Assembly: GCA_963791995.1 (NCBI GenBank)
Contig: CAWBUQ010000004.1
Coordinates: 434,001 to 498,000, forward strand
Direction: 5' to 3'
DNA length: 64,000 nt
Source of the DNA: Bog-473 sp963791995
GTDB taxonomy: Bacteria > Actinomycetota > Acidimicrobiia > Acidimicrobiales > RAAP-2
The notes under the pieces are model-generated. The model searched no databases. It saw nothing but the letters and a program-made list of their open reading frames with translations, and was not told the DNA's origin. The stretch's first letter is position 1. Each line of letters starts with the position of its first letter. A program made the position numbers and the translations under genes. Positions 11,672-20,369 of the stretch are shown here, in pieces.

Positions 11672-12110
11672 TCAACGCGGACCGAGGTGGTGGCGGAGGA
11701 GGAGATTGGCGCAGGGGTGGTGGAGTTGAGGATGGACGGCGTAGAGATGGTCCAGTGCGCCGAGAGAGACAGACGGCAGGACGACACCGACGGCCATGGC
11801 CCCGAGCGCCCACCGCAGCGCCCCGGGCGACGTGAGTCTGACTCGCAACCGCGGATTACTGGACGCAACGCTGCGACGCTCGCGCCGCTGCGGGCCGTGG
11901 TCACAGTTGCCAGCATCTGCATGGTTGGGGCGGACGGTGCCTCCGGAGCGGCAACGTGCGCCGCCAGTGCCGACGCGCCCGCACCGAAGGCACGGCAGTT
12001 GGGGCAGATGGCCAGGTGCCGGGCGATCTCGGTCTGGGCCCAGAGGGGGTCGCCTCGGAGTCGAGGGCGGCCGACATCGCCTCTTGCACCAATACGCAAG
12101 CCGGGGCCAC
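11672..12110 (-). CDS. Zinc-finger (anti-sigma-type) membrane protein, two frameshifts
   Basis: The reconstructed protein has an N-terminal zf-HC2-like domain (CVLVQEAMSAALDSE, then ARHLAICPNCRAF, giving the H-x3-C-x2-C zinc motif), a linker, and one hydrophobic segment (LRWALGAMAVGVVLP). The parts lie in three frames; a missing base near 12058 and another near 11875 connect them. This domain order is that of membrane anti-sigma factors, but no sigma factor gene is adjacent. The gene follows ctaG directly on the same strand, an arrangement that suggests a role in oxidase or copper maturation, which is inference. The start (GTG 12110) is uncertain. Confidence 0.55.
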
Positions 12111-12198
12111 GGTGCCGAGACCGACTGCCTGGCATGACGACGCACGTCGGCTCTTGCCACGACCTGCCCGGTCCCGAACCCGAAACCGTCGGGGTGCC

Positions 12199-13092
12199 CT
12201 AGCCACGGGGGACCCCCTGGCAACGTCTGGAGCGGCGCCCGATGGAACAGCCGGTCCACCAGCGCACTCGCCGAGCCCTCCTCTTGGACCGCCTGGTGGA
12301 TCACCCAGATGAGAGCTGGGAGCGCCCAGAAATCCCCACAGATCCATAGGATCCCGGCACCGATCTGCTGGTCGGCGAAGGGTGAGAGCGACACGCCAGG
12401 GATGTGGTTGTAGACGGAGTACCACGACGTCGATGAGAAGACGCTCAGCGCCATGGCGAGGACGAACATGACGACGTTGGTCACGACGAGTGCACCGATT
12501 TCCCTATTGCCGTGAGCTTGGGCTTGATCGGGTGCGAGGGGAAGATCTGTAGCCAGAAGAGGACGCCCGAGACGAAGAAGCTCGCGTGCATGAGCCAGAT
12601 ATGGACGTTCTGATTGTTCTCGGCCGCGTCGAAGGCGGCCGGGAGGTGCCAGGCCACCATGACGAGGTTGAACAGTACGACGGCGAACACGCCGTTCGTC
12701 ACGAAACGCCCGGGCGACCGAAGCGGCTTGGCCCACGAACCGAGGAGGACGGATCGCCCGACGCGTCGCCGCACTGTGACGGGGAACGCGTGGATGAGCG
12801 GGAGCCAGGGCGCTCCCGCCACGATGAGGATCGGGGCAATGAACATGATCAGGATGTGCTCGATCATGTGGACGAAGAAGTAGTCGTCGGCCCAGTAGTC
12901 GATGGGCGAGACGACCGCTAACAAGAGGACAGCGAGGCCACCATAGAAGTAGAAGGAACGTCGGCGGCGCTGGACGGTCCGAGCGTGACGGGACCGGCGG
13001 GCCAGGTGCGCCAAGCCCACCTCGTGCCAGACGACGACGATCGCCACGACAATGACGAAGGGATCGAACGACCATCGGCTCAGGTAGCTCAT
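12199..13092 (-). CDS. ctaG: Cytochrome c oxidase assembly factor CtaG (caa3 type), frameshifted
   Basis: A polytopic membrane protein that helps deliver copper during assembly of caa3-type oxidase. The N-terminal 190 residues from ATG 13092 contain the family motifs HMIEHILIMFIAPILI and VAWHLPAAFDAA. The frame breaks near 12490 (one base missing) and resumes with IGALVVTNVVMFVLAMALS and ADQQIGAGILWICGDFWALPA, ending near the TAG at 12199-12201 if a second shift is assumed. A very long open frame (11672-13075) covers this and the next gene, but only its middle is CtaG sequence. Sco1 at 20.4 kb is a likely functional partner. Confidence 0.8.
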
Positions 13093-13113
13093 CGGGTCGT
13101 CACCCCCTTTCGC

Positions 13114-13885
13114 TCAGTTGGACGAGCCGAACAGAATCTGGACGTTCGCGACCTGGTGCTTCGCCCAGGTCGAGGCGCCCGCTGTGAGCACCCAGTCGGT
13201 CATGACGGTGTCGGCGACGGACAGCACGTCGACCCGGCCGGACTCAGGAAAGGCGACGGTCGCCGTGCCATCGGGCAGGTTGGGAAGACGGGTCCACGAG
13301 GCGCCAGGCCCGTCGATTGTGGCCAGACGCTCCTTGCCCGTCCCAACCGTGTAGACCACGAACTGGCCCTCACCCGTTGCCGGGCCGATCGACACGACGT
13401 TGCCCGTGTTTCCCAGCGACAGCATCCCCGAAAGCTGCCAGCCGCCGGTAGGCTCGGCCCACGCCGTCTCCAGGCGCCGCCCCGTCGGGCCGTCGAGGGC
13501 GAGCAGCGCGGTCAGCCGGTCATTGGTCGTTTCCACCGAGAGCACCTGGGCCCGGTCGCGACCCGCTGAAGCCGGGAGCGTTGGTCCAATGGATCGCCAC
13601 GTGCCCCAATCGTCGGCGAACAACCCCACGACGCCATCGCGTCCGCAGCTTGCGCCCACGACCGGGTTTGCCGAAGGGCCGAACCCGACGGCGGAGAGGA
13701 CGCGGGGCGCGCACGAGTGCGCCGCCGAGGAGGATGCGAGTGACCGTGCATCGACCAGGCTGTGCCAGCTCGACGATGCTGAGCCGGCGTCGAGCACTTT
13801 GCCCCCCGACGAGTCCTTCAGGAGGGCTAGCTGTAGGAACCACAGACCTTGCTGACAGGGTCCACCACTGAATAAAGCCTCCCGG
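13114..13885 (-). pseudogene. Uncharacterised repeat protein truncated at its 5' end by an IS remnant
   Basis: The open frame encodes about 255 residues of a Ser/Gly/Thr-rich protein with repeated WxxLG/SIG-like strands (WGTWRSIGPTLP, GGWQLSGMLSLG, SWTRLPNLPDG), as in secreted beta-propeller or sialidase-like proteins. The first dozen codons of the open frame come from the end of the adjacent IS481 sequence, so the true N-terminus and signal peptide are missing. It ends 21 bp before the ctaG start. I do not recognise the family. Confidence 0.5.
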
Positions 13886-14225
13886 GCGAGTGTGGAGCTG
13901 TTCACACACCCACGCTCACCAAGGAGGCTTCAGATGCACCGTAACGCCCGCCTAACCCCAGCTGGTCGACTCTTGCTCTGCCAGCGCATCGAGGCCGGCT
14001 GGCCCGTTACCCACGCCGCAGCGGCCATGGGTATTCCACGCGATCGCGCCTACGTCTGGTGGCGTCGCTACCAAGAAGAGGGGCTGAGTGGGCTCGAGGA
14101 CCGCTCCAGCAGACCGCACCGGTGCCCCCGACAGACTCGCCCGGCGCTCGAGCGCCGCATCCTCACGTTGCGCCAGAGCAAAGGTCTCGGTCCGGCACGC
14201 ATCGCCCGTCCTCGTGGCCAAAACC
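13886..14225 (+). mobile_element. IS481-family element remnant, transposase N-terminus only
   Basis: From ATG 13934 about 97 codons encode the helix-turn-helix part of an IS481-type transposase (NARLTPAGRLLLCQRIEAGW, MGIPRDRAYVWWRRY, GLEDRSSRPHRCPRQT, SKGLGPARIA). The DDE catalytic part is gone. A likely left terminal repeat lies at 13886-13910 (TGTGGAGCTGTTCACACACCC). Coding switches near 14215-14225 to an unrelated secreted-protein tail in the same frame. The copy cannot transpose. Insertion truncated the gene at 13114-13885. Confidence 0.8.
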
Positions 14226-14472
14226 TCGTGCTTTTTCGGAAGGTCCTCTTGAACGGTGGTGCCCACGTCACCGCTGGTGTCCTAGCCGACCGCAATGTGA
14301 CATTGCGGTCCTCGTTTCCGATCGACTCAACGAAATGGCAGACGGTTGCGATCGTGCCTGGGCATCTCGGTGCCGACGTGGTCGTGACCATGACCCCTAT
14401 GTCGTCTGCGGTGAGCCCACGCCGACGACTTCGTCGACGACCACCACGTCGACTACGCCTCCCACCACTTAG
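14226..14472 (+). pseudogene. C-terminal remnant of a secreted protein related to the 27.0-kb collagen-like protein
   Basis: The frame continues from the IS481 remnant into KVLLNGGAHVTAG, RNVTLRSSFP and TMTPYVVCG (after one missing base near 14412), then a Thr/Ser/Pro tail ending TTTTSTTPPTT. The end of the collagen-like protein at 27.0-27.8 kb reads QFALGGGAQVSAPG, KSVTLRSSYP, VHPYVLCG in the same order, so the two are homologous. This is a 3' stub left when the IS481 right side and the gene's 5' part were deleted together. Confidence 0.6.
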
Positions 14473-14562
14473 GGCGTCGGGCAAGACATACTCATCTGAG
14501 TCCTGAACCAGCACGACGAAGCCTTCACTCACTCGATGGCGCCGGCGCGTGTACGTCGTGGA

Positions 14563-15219
14563 TCACCGATCCTGATTCGCGGCGTCACCTTCCGAACAGA
14601 TACCGTCGAGCAGCAACTGGAGGCCTACCTTGAACTGCGCGGGCGTGGTCAGCCGGGCCAACTCCCTCGCCACGTCGTCCGCTCGATCGTCGTCGCCTCC
14701 CGCCGCTTCGCCCCGTGAAGCCTCCAGGGCAGCGAATCCGACCGTGTAGGTGTGGATCACGCCATAGGCGCGTCGTGCCTGCGCCTTTGCGAAGCCAGCC
14801 GAAGCGAGTACCTCGAGCATGGCATCCATCCGGGCGATGGCCGCAGGCGAGACGACCGAGTGTTGTAGGTAGACATGCAAGGCCACCGGCTCGCGTACCA
14901 AGAGGGCCCGAAGGCGATCAGCCGCTTCGACGGTCCATTGGCGCCAATCGGTGCGCCGAGACCGCGGTCTCCAGGCCTCAGCCACGAGGCCGTCGGCGAC
15001 TTCATCGAAGAGGTCGTCTTTGTCTCGGACGTGGCGGTACAGGCTCATGGGTGCCACGCCGAGCTCCGCCGCCAGAGAGCGGATGGTCATCTGGTCCGAA
15101 CGGCCCTCGCGCACAGCCCGCGCCGCCGCCTCGATGACCTGTTCCCTCGAGATGCTTCCCCAAGCGGCGCGGGACTTCGGGCGAGATTTGCTCCGCGCCG
15201 GCTGCTTGCGCGCCGCCAT
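14563..15219 (-). CDS. TetR-family transcriptional regulator
   Basis: A 218-residue repressor-type regulator. The N-terminal helix-turn-helix is clear (QVIEAAARAVREG, then MTIRSLAAELGVAPMSLYRHV), preceded by a basic Lys/Arg-rich arm, and the C-terminal ligand domain is of the tetracycline-repressor C type. It is divergent from an SDR-led unit of five coupled genes starting at 15398. The 178-bp spacer has two palindromic elements, so autoregulation and control of that unit are likely. The inducer is unknown. Confidence 0.88.
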   Translation of the reverse strand: MAARKQPARSKSRPKSRAAWGSISREQVIEAAARAVREGRSDQMTIRSLAAELGVAPMSLYRHVRDKDDLFDEVADGLVAEAWRPRSRRTDWRQWTVEAADRLRALLVREPVALHVYLQHSVVSPAAIARMDAMLEVLASAGFAKAQARRAYGVIHTYTVGFAALEASRGEAAGGDDDRADDVARELARLTTPAQFKVGLQLLLDGICSEGDAANQDR

Positions 15220-15238
15220 GAAGTAATCCTACCCAGAA

Positions 15239-15271
15239 TTGTGTACGCATACGCACAACGGGTACATGTAC
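15239..15271. promoter_or_regulatory. Candidate TetR operator region
   Basis: TTGTG and CACAA (15239-15258) form a 5-bp inverted repeat with a 10-bp spacer of alternating ACGCAT type. GTACATGTAC (15262-15271) is a perfect 10-bp palindrome. Both lie about 20-50 bp upstream of the TetR start and about 130 bp before the SDR. They are less GC-rich than their surroundings. Assignment to the adjacent TetR is by position. Confidence 0.45.
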
Positions 15272-15397
15272 GCAATACGTCGGCTCCGCGAAGGAACTAG
15301 TGACACGTCCGCCGAACCGGGTGGATGCGATGTCTCGAACAGGACGTTGAACAGGGCTTGGACTGACAGATCTCAGCGAAGAAGGGACCTCGAGACG

Positions 15398-16430
15398 ATG
15401 GCAACACGACCGATCGCAGTGGTGACGGGTGCTTCCGGTGGTGTCGGACGGGCAACGGCCCGCGCCTTCGCATCCGCTGGCTACGACGTGGCACTGATCG
15501 CACGCGGGACCGCAGGGCTCGAAGCAGCTGCGAAGGAGGTGGAGTCGGACGGGGCGCGGGCCTTGGTGATCTGTGCCGATGTCAGCGAATTCAAAGAGGT
15601 CGATGCCGCCGCGACCCTGGTGGAAAACGAGTTGGGACCCATCGACGTATGGGTCAATGACGCGATGACCACAGTCTTCGCTCCATCTTGGGACGTTAAG
15701 CCGAACGATTTTCAGCGGGCCGTTGAAGTGACGTTCTTGGGCCAAGTCTGGGGGACCATGGCGGCCCTCGCCCGTATGCGACCGCGCGATCGGGGGAGCA
15801 TCGTCAATGTCGGTTCCGCGTCTGGCCTACATGGGCATCCCCCTCCAAGCGGCGTACTGCTCCTCGAAGTTCGCCTGTCGGGGGTTCTTCGAGTCGGTAC
15901 GGGCCGAGCTTTTGCACGAAGGGAGCAAGGTTCGCCTCGGCATGGTCCACCTGCCCGCGGTGAACACTCCACAGTTCGACTGGTGCAAAACCAGCCTGGA
16001 CCGTCACCCTCAGCCGGTTCCCCCTATCTATCAACCCGAGGTGGCAGCCCGATGCATCGTCGACGCTGCACAGAGCGGTCGGCGGACGAAGGTCGTCGGG
16101 GTGTGGAACAAGCTGCTCGTCGTTGCCGGCAGCCTTTTTCCTGGACTCGGCAACAGCTACGCCGCGCTGGGAGCCTGGGAGAGCCAACTCACCAACGTAC
16201 CCATCTCGCCGGATCGCAAGGCGAACCTGTATGAACCGGTCGATGCCGTCCGGGACCACGGAGCCCACGGCATGTTCGATGACCGCGCGGGCGGCCTCCT
16301 CGATCCCAGCTTCCTCCGCTCGTTACCTGAAGTCGCTCGCACCTTCGCGACGGCATGGAGGCGAACGGCGCAGACAAAGGTGAAGCGCTATGGCAGAGTC
16401 GCTGCACTCAAGACGGGCGACCTCAGATGA
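15398..16430 (+). CDS. Short-chain dehydrogenase/reductase, one frameshift
   Basis: A classical NAD(P)-dependent oxidoreductase of about 343 residues. The cofactor motif is TGASGGVG near the N-terminus, the active-site Ser is in VNVGSA and the YxxxK pair in AYCSSKFA. The C-terminal extension of about 110 residues, with a hydrophobic patch (LLVVAGSLFPGLG), is longer than in simple SDRs. A surplus T near 15820 splits the gene inside the catalytic loop. First gene of the unit divergent from TetR; its stop overlaps the next start by 3 bp. Substrate unknown. Confidence 0.82.
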
Positions 16431-17095
16431 AGCCGCCCCATTTCACGCAACACGGCAGTCGCACGACCGGCGACGCGCTCGACCTTTTCGCCGATGAGAC
16501 GACTCTTCTCGATGACTTGTTCAATGCGTGGAAGGCGACGACACCTGACCGCTCGATGGGCGACAAGGTGGTGACGGCCAAATGGAATCACGGGACCATC
16601 GGCAAGCTGCTTCTCGAGCACACCGCGGTTCGCCTGGCCGCGAGTGAGGACATAGCGCGTGTTCTCTCAGAGGAGGGCAGGGAGGCAGTGGCTTCGCTGC
16701 TGGCTGACGAGAACAAGACTGTGCGACCGCTTCTCGACCAGATGTACGACGGTGCGAGGGGGGTGCAACCGATCTCGGTCGCCATCACACCGAGCTTCGT
16801 TGAACCAGCGGAAGCCCTGTTAGAGCTGCTCGGGCCGGGTCTCGGCCCGACGCAACTGAGTAAGACGATGGCCATTTTGACGGCGGCACTGGGTCCCGAA
16901 CGTAATCAGCTTCGTAGCGCGAAGTTCATCCGCAAGCACGCGCCGGCACACCCTGGACCACCTGGGCGCTGGTACGAGCGAATCCCAGTCCTCCTGCGCC
17001 TGCGTGCTGCCGAGGACCGCCTCCGGGGTTTCCCGTGGGGCGAGAGCAGGCTCGGCGACCGCAAGCTGGCGCGCCGGTACGACCGTGAGATCTGA
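16427..17095 (+). CDS. Hypothetical helical protein
   Basis: About 222 residues from ATG 16427, which overlaps the SDR stop (ATGA), so translation is coupled. The protein is soluble and mostly helical. Notable stretches are LFADETTLLDDLFNAWK, HGTIGKLLLEHTAVRLAAS and ENKTVRPLLDQMYDG. The His/Glu spacing in the first 100 residues recalls hemerythrin/DinB-like bundles, but a full ligand set is not evident. I do not recognise a named family. Confidence 0.65.
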   Translation: MKPPHFTQHGSRTTGDALDLFADETTLLDDLFNAWKATTPDRSMGDKVVTAKWNHGTIGKLLLEHTAVRLAASEDIARVLSEEGREAVASLLADENKTVRPLLDQMYDGARGVQPISVAITPSFVEPAEALLELLGPGLGPTQLSKTMAILTAALGPERNQLRSAKFIRKHAPAHPGPPGRWYERIPVLLRLRAAEDRLRGFPWGESRLGDRKLARRYDREI

Positions 17096-17666
17096 GGCCG
17101 CGAGTCCCCCTTGGACTCGCCCGGCGACGGCTCGCCTGACGCTCGGTGTGCGCTACTTCCTCCTCACCGGAGTCCTGGTAGGGACAGTCGGACTGGCCGG
17201 CCGTTTCCTGGCGTGGCCCCTACTTACCAGCACCATTGGGCCCACGGCCTACGTCTTCGCGGCGCACCCCGATAGCGAAGCCGCTCGGTTTCGCAATGCC
17301 CTGGCGGGCCACAGCGTGGCGCTGGGCTGCGGGCTCGCCGCTCTGGCCATCTTCGGACCGACGCGGTACCCGTCGATCAGCTCGACCGGATCACCGTCCC
17401 TGCGCCAGGTCGCGGCGGCGGTCACCGGGGTCGGCTTCACCGTCTTGCTGCTCGAAATGGTCGGCTCTCATCACGCCCCCTCAGCGGCGACGGCTCTGCT
17501 CGTCACGACTGGACTGGCCAAGCCCGGTGCTCCACTGATCGGCCTCGTGATGGGATTGGCACTCGTCATCGCACTCGGGCCGCTGATTGGGCGTCTACCA
17601 CTCGTTCGAGTGCTGGCGAGGGTGTCGCCGTTGCTGCCGCGAGAGTCCGGGGAGGTCAACGCGTGA
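17085..17666 (+). CDS. HPP-family integral membrane protein
   Basis: A protein of about 193 residues with four to five membrane helices, starting at GTG 17085, 11 bp inside the previous gene. The HPP-type signatures are GPTAYVFAAHPDSE with NALAGHSVAL, and SHHAPSAATALL in place of the canonical HPPAGATAL. Some HPP proteins have been linked to nitrite transport, but most are uncharacterised. Its stop overlaps the GH15 start by four bases. Confidence 0.75.
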   Translation: MRSEAASPPWTRPATARLTLGVRYFLLTGVLVGTVGLAGRFLAWPLLTSTIGPTAYVFAAHPDSEAARFRNALAGHSVALGCGLAALAIFGPTRYPSISSTGSPSLRQVAAAVTGVGFTVLLLEMVGSHHAPSAATALLVTTGLAKPGAPLIGLVMGLALVIALGPLIGRLPLVRVLARVSPLLPRESGEVNA

Positions 17667-19471
17667 AGCGCCCTATCCGAGACGACGGCGACGCTCCCAT
17701 CGCCGACTACGCCCTCGTGGGCGATGGCCGCACGGTCGCGCTCATCGCAAGTGATGGGAGCGTGGATTGGTGGCCCTGTCCCACCCTCGATGCTCCGCCG
17801 CTCTGTGCTGCCCTTATCGATTCTGACCGAGGAGGGCACTTCGTGGTCCGCCCCGTAGGGGCTTACGAGGTTGACCGGCGATACCTCTACCGGACAAACG
17901 TGCTCGAAACCACCTACCGGACTCCCCAAGGTGTGGCCACGGTCACGCAGGCTCTGAACGTTGGCGCTTCGGGCCGCTTACCCTGGGTCGAGTTCGTGCA
18001 CCGCATTGTCGCCCTGAGTGGAGATGTGACGATGCACTGGGAATGGCGACCAGGCGATCGCTTCGGGCGGGTCGCTCCCTGGATCACCAGCTATCACGGC
18101 ATACCGCTGAGCATCGTCGGTGATCAGGTGGTCGGCGTGGTCACCGACGATCCGATCGAGCGCACCGTCGATGACGATGGCGGGGCCATGCGCGGCACGT
18201 TCACGGTAGAACCGGGAAATCACAGCACCATTGCGCTCGTCGCGAGTGACCGCGAGCCGCTGTTCATCCCGGATCTGGCCGCGGTGGACGAACGGCTGAA
18301 CGCGACCATCCAGTACTGGTGTCGCTGGAGTCACGGTCTGATCCACGCAGGTCCGTGGGCGGGCGTCGTCGACAGGTCTGCTCTGGCCCTCAAGCTTCTC
18401 TTGGCCGAGGACACCGGCGCGATCGCCGCCTCCGCTACCACGTCGCTCCCCGAGCGTATCGGCGGCGCCAAAAACTGGGACTATCGCTTCGCCTGGGTCC
18501 GCGACACCTCCTTCACGCTCGATGCACTCATCAACCTGGGACTCCACGAGGAGGTGCAGCGGTCGGTCGCCTGGCTGGTCGACGCCATTGGACGAAATGG
18601 CCCTGGGCTTCATGTCTTCTACACCTTGGGAGGCGAGGTGAACAGTGACCAAGAGGAGCTCGCAGCGCCGGGCTATGCGCACAGCAGACCGGTACGGGCC
18701 GGCAACCGTGCCGCTGAGCAAACCCAGCTCGGGACCTACGGCGACCTTTTCGACACGATCTGGCGCTACTGCGAACAAGGCCACGTGCTCGATGCGCACA
18801 CCGCTGGTCTTCTCGCCGACCTGGCCGATCAGTGCTGTGACACCTGGCGCAATCCAGATGCGGGACTCTGGGAGCTCACCCAGCTGGAGCACTACACGAT
18901 CTCGAAGATCGGCTGTTGGGTCGCCCTGGACCGAGCCAGCCGCCTGGCAGACGAGGGTCAGATCACCGACGTGCGCTCAGCCCGTTGGCACGATGAGGCT
19001 GAGCGCATTCGGACCTGGATCGACACCAACTGCTGGTCGCAGGTCAAGCACTCGTACACGTTCTTCGCCGGCACGGACGACCTCGACGCCGCGGTGTTGC
19101 TGGCGGGCCGGACCGGGTTCGACCGCGGCCATCGGCTGCGGACCAGCATCACGGCGATCCGGGAGGAACTCGGCGCAGGACCACTGGTGTATCGCTATAC
19201 AGGCGCCAACCTTGAAGAAGGTGCGTTTGTCGCGTGCACCTTCTGGATGGTCGAGGCTCTCGCCCTCACTGGGCAATGCGACGAGGCCACCGAACTGATG
19301 CACCAGGCCGCAGAGCTGGTAAACGATGTCGGGCTCCTTGCGGAAGAGATTGATCTTGAGTCCCGGGCCTTCCTAGGAAACTTTCCCCAAGGACTTTCTC
19401 ATCTGGCCCTCATCAACGCTGCGTTCACCCTTCAGGGCTATGCCCCAAGGGGCGGAGCCGGGGCCCCGTGA
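17663..19471 (+). CDS. GH15 family glucosidase/trehalase-like protein
   Basis: A cytoplasmic inverting glycosidase of about 602 residues; GH15 members release glucose from alpha-glucans or cleave trehalose. The N-terminal beta-sandwich begins DYALVGDGRTVALIASDGS, and the alpha/alpha barrel starts near residue 265. The signature NWDYRFAWVRDTSFTLDAL is present, and candidate catalytic Glu residues are in DAGLWE (near 401) and LLAEEID. No signal peptide. GTG start overlaps the HPP stop (GTGA). In actinobacteria this type is often a trehalase; I cannot decide between trehalose and maltodextrin. Confidence 0.88.
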   Translation: MKRPIRDDGDAPIADYALVGDGRTVALIASDGSVDWWPCPTLDAPPLCAALIDSDRGGHFVVRPVGAYEVDRRYLYRTNVLETTYRTPQGVATVTQALNVGASGRLPWVEFVHRIVALSGDVTMHWEWRPGDRFGRVAPWITSYHGIPLSIVGDQVVGVVTDDPIERTVDDDGGAMRGTFTVEPGNHSTIALVASDREPLFIPDLAAVDERLNATIQYWCRWSHGLIHAGPWAGVVDRSALALKLLLAEDTGAIAASATTSLPERIGGAKNWDYRFAWVRDTSFTLDALINLGLHEEVQRSVAWLVDAIGRNGPGLHVFYTLGGEVNSDQEELAAPGYAHSRPVRAGNRAAEQTQLGTYGDLFDTIWRYCEQGHVLDAHTAGLLADLADQCCDTWRNPDAGLWELTQLEHYTISKIGCWVALDRASRLADEGQITDVRSARWHDEAERIRTWIDTNCWSQVKHSYTFFAGTDDLDAAVLLAGRTGFDRGHRLRTSITAIREELGAGPLVYRYTGANLEEGAFVACTFWMVEALALTGQCDEATELMHQAAELVNDVGLLAEEIDLESRAFLGNFPQGLSHLALINAAFTLQGYAPRGGAGAP

Positions 19472-19995
19472 AGCCTCCGCGGAGCACCACGCTCACTCCA
19501 GGAGGCCGCAGCCCCAAGGCCGAATCCTCGACCCCAGTGCAAACGGCGTTCGTCACTGCCCGAGTCAGCTGGGGTTGCTTCCTTCTCGTCGTGCCCCCCG
19601 GGTTGACTGGCGCGCTCAGTCTTTCCTCCGACAGGCGTGCCGTGACGACGATGCGCGTGCTCGGACTCCGACATCTCGTCCAGGCGGCGGTCGTCGGGCG
19701 CAGCGGCCGACACGTCCGGGTTGGCGCCTTGGTGGATTTGATCCACGGTGTCTCGATGTTGCTGTTGGCGTGCATCGATACACAGAGAAGGAAAGCGGCG
19801 CTTCTCGACGCCGGTGTGGCGTTCGGTTTCGTTGTCGGCGGTCAGACGGCAGCGAGAAAGGACGTCGGCACACTTGCAGACAACCGGAAAGCTCGAGGCG
19901 CACCTGGTGAGATGTTGCCGTCAAAAACTCGCAAAATCGTCATGGAACGTGAACGTGAATCTCACGTCTGCCTTATCTTTCAGCGCAAGAATTAG
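19468..19995 (+). CDS. Small membrane protein coupled to the GH15 gene
   Basis: GTG 19468 overlaps the GH15 stop. After a Pro/Thr-rich start come two to three hydrophobic segments (WGCFLLVVPPGLTGAL, ALVDLIHGVSMLLLACID, LLDAGVAFGFVVGG) with the conserved-looking pattern LGLRHLVQAAV. Short membrane proteins with an LGLRHL-AL-DALH pattern are seen in actinobacteria without known function. The last 50 residues, after AARK, are basic and may be out of frame. Confidence 0.5.
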   Translation: MKPPRSTTLTPGGRSPKAESSTPVQTAFVTARVSWGCFLLVVPPGLTGALSLSSDRRAVTTMRVLGLRHLVQAAVVGRSGRHVRVGALVDLIHGVSMLLLACIDTQRRKAALLDAGVAFGFVVGGQTAARKDVGTLADNRKARGAPGEMLPSKTRKIVMERERESHVCLIFQRKN

Positions 19996-19998
19996 AAG

Positions 19999-20293
19999 AT
20001 GGAGCCAATGATCTTTGAGTCGTGCCACGCAACCTGGCTGTTCGATACGGAGGCCATGCGCTTTCGTCGGATCATCAAAGGTGTTGAAGTCGACGGACAC
20101 CCCGTCGCGACACAGTGGCGCGCGCTTCTATGGCCTTGAGCTCGACGAGCACTCCGAAAGCTTCACAGTTCTGCTCAATCCAGAGCACACGAAGCTGCTC
20201 CGCTCTTGGCGTCACACGCATAACTGCACTCAATGTGGAGGCAACGTCACCGCGGAGTTGTCCCTCGACGATCTCCAAGCCGCGCTTGGGTGA
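19999..20293 (+). CDS. Small conserved-looking protein with a CxxC pair, one frameshift
   Basis: Reconstructed to about 97 residues: an N-terminal part (IFESCHATWLFDTEAMRFRR) and, after one surplus base near 20125, FYGLELDEHSESFTVLLN, LLRSWRHTHNCTQCGG and TAELSLDDL. The CxxC near the C-terminus and one N-terminal Cys-His could bind a metal. ATG 20008 is an alternative start. It follows the GH15 unit on the same strand. Neither half alone has a plausible N- and C-terminus, which supports the join. Function unknown. Confidence 0.55.
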
Positions 20294-20369
20294 CCGACGT
20301 GGCTCAGGTCAACACCGGCAGCCGTGAGCATCCGGCAGCCGCCGCCGCCTGCCCGCCATCCCAGCTCGG

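Noticed and set aside
11672..13075. A 467-codon open frame on the minus strand
   Set aside because: Only two separate parts resemble proteins (the CtaG C-terminus and the zinc-finger protein's membrane segment). The rest is Arg/Pro-rich shadow of the true frames, so it is not one gene.
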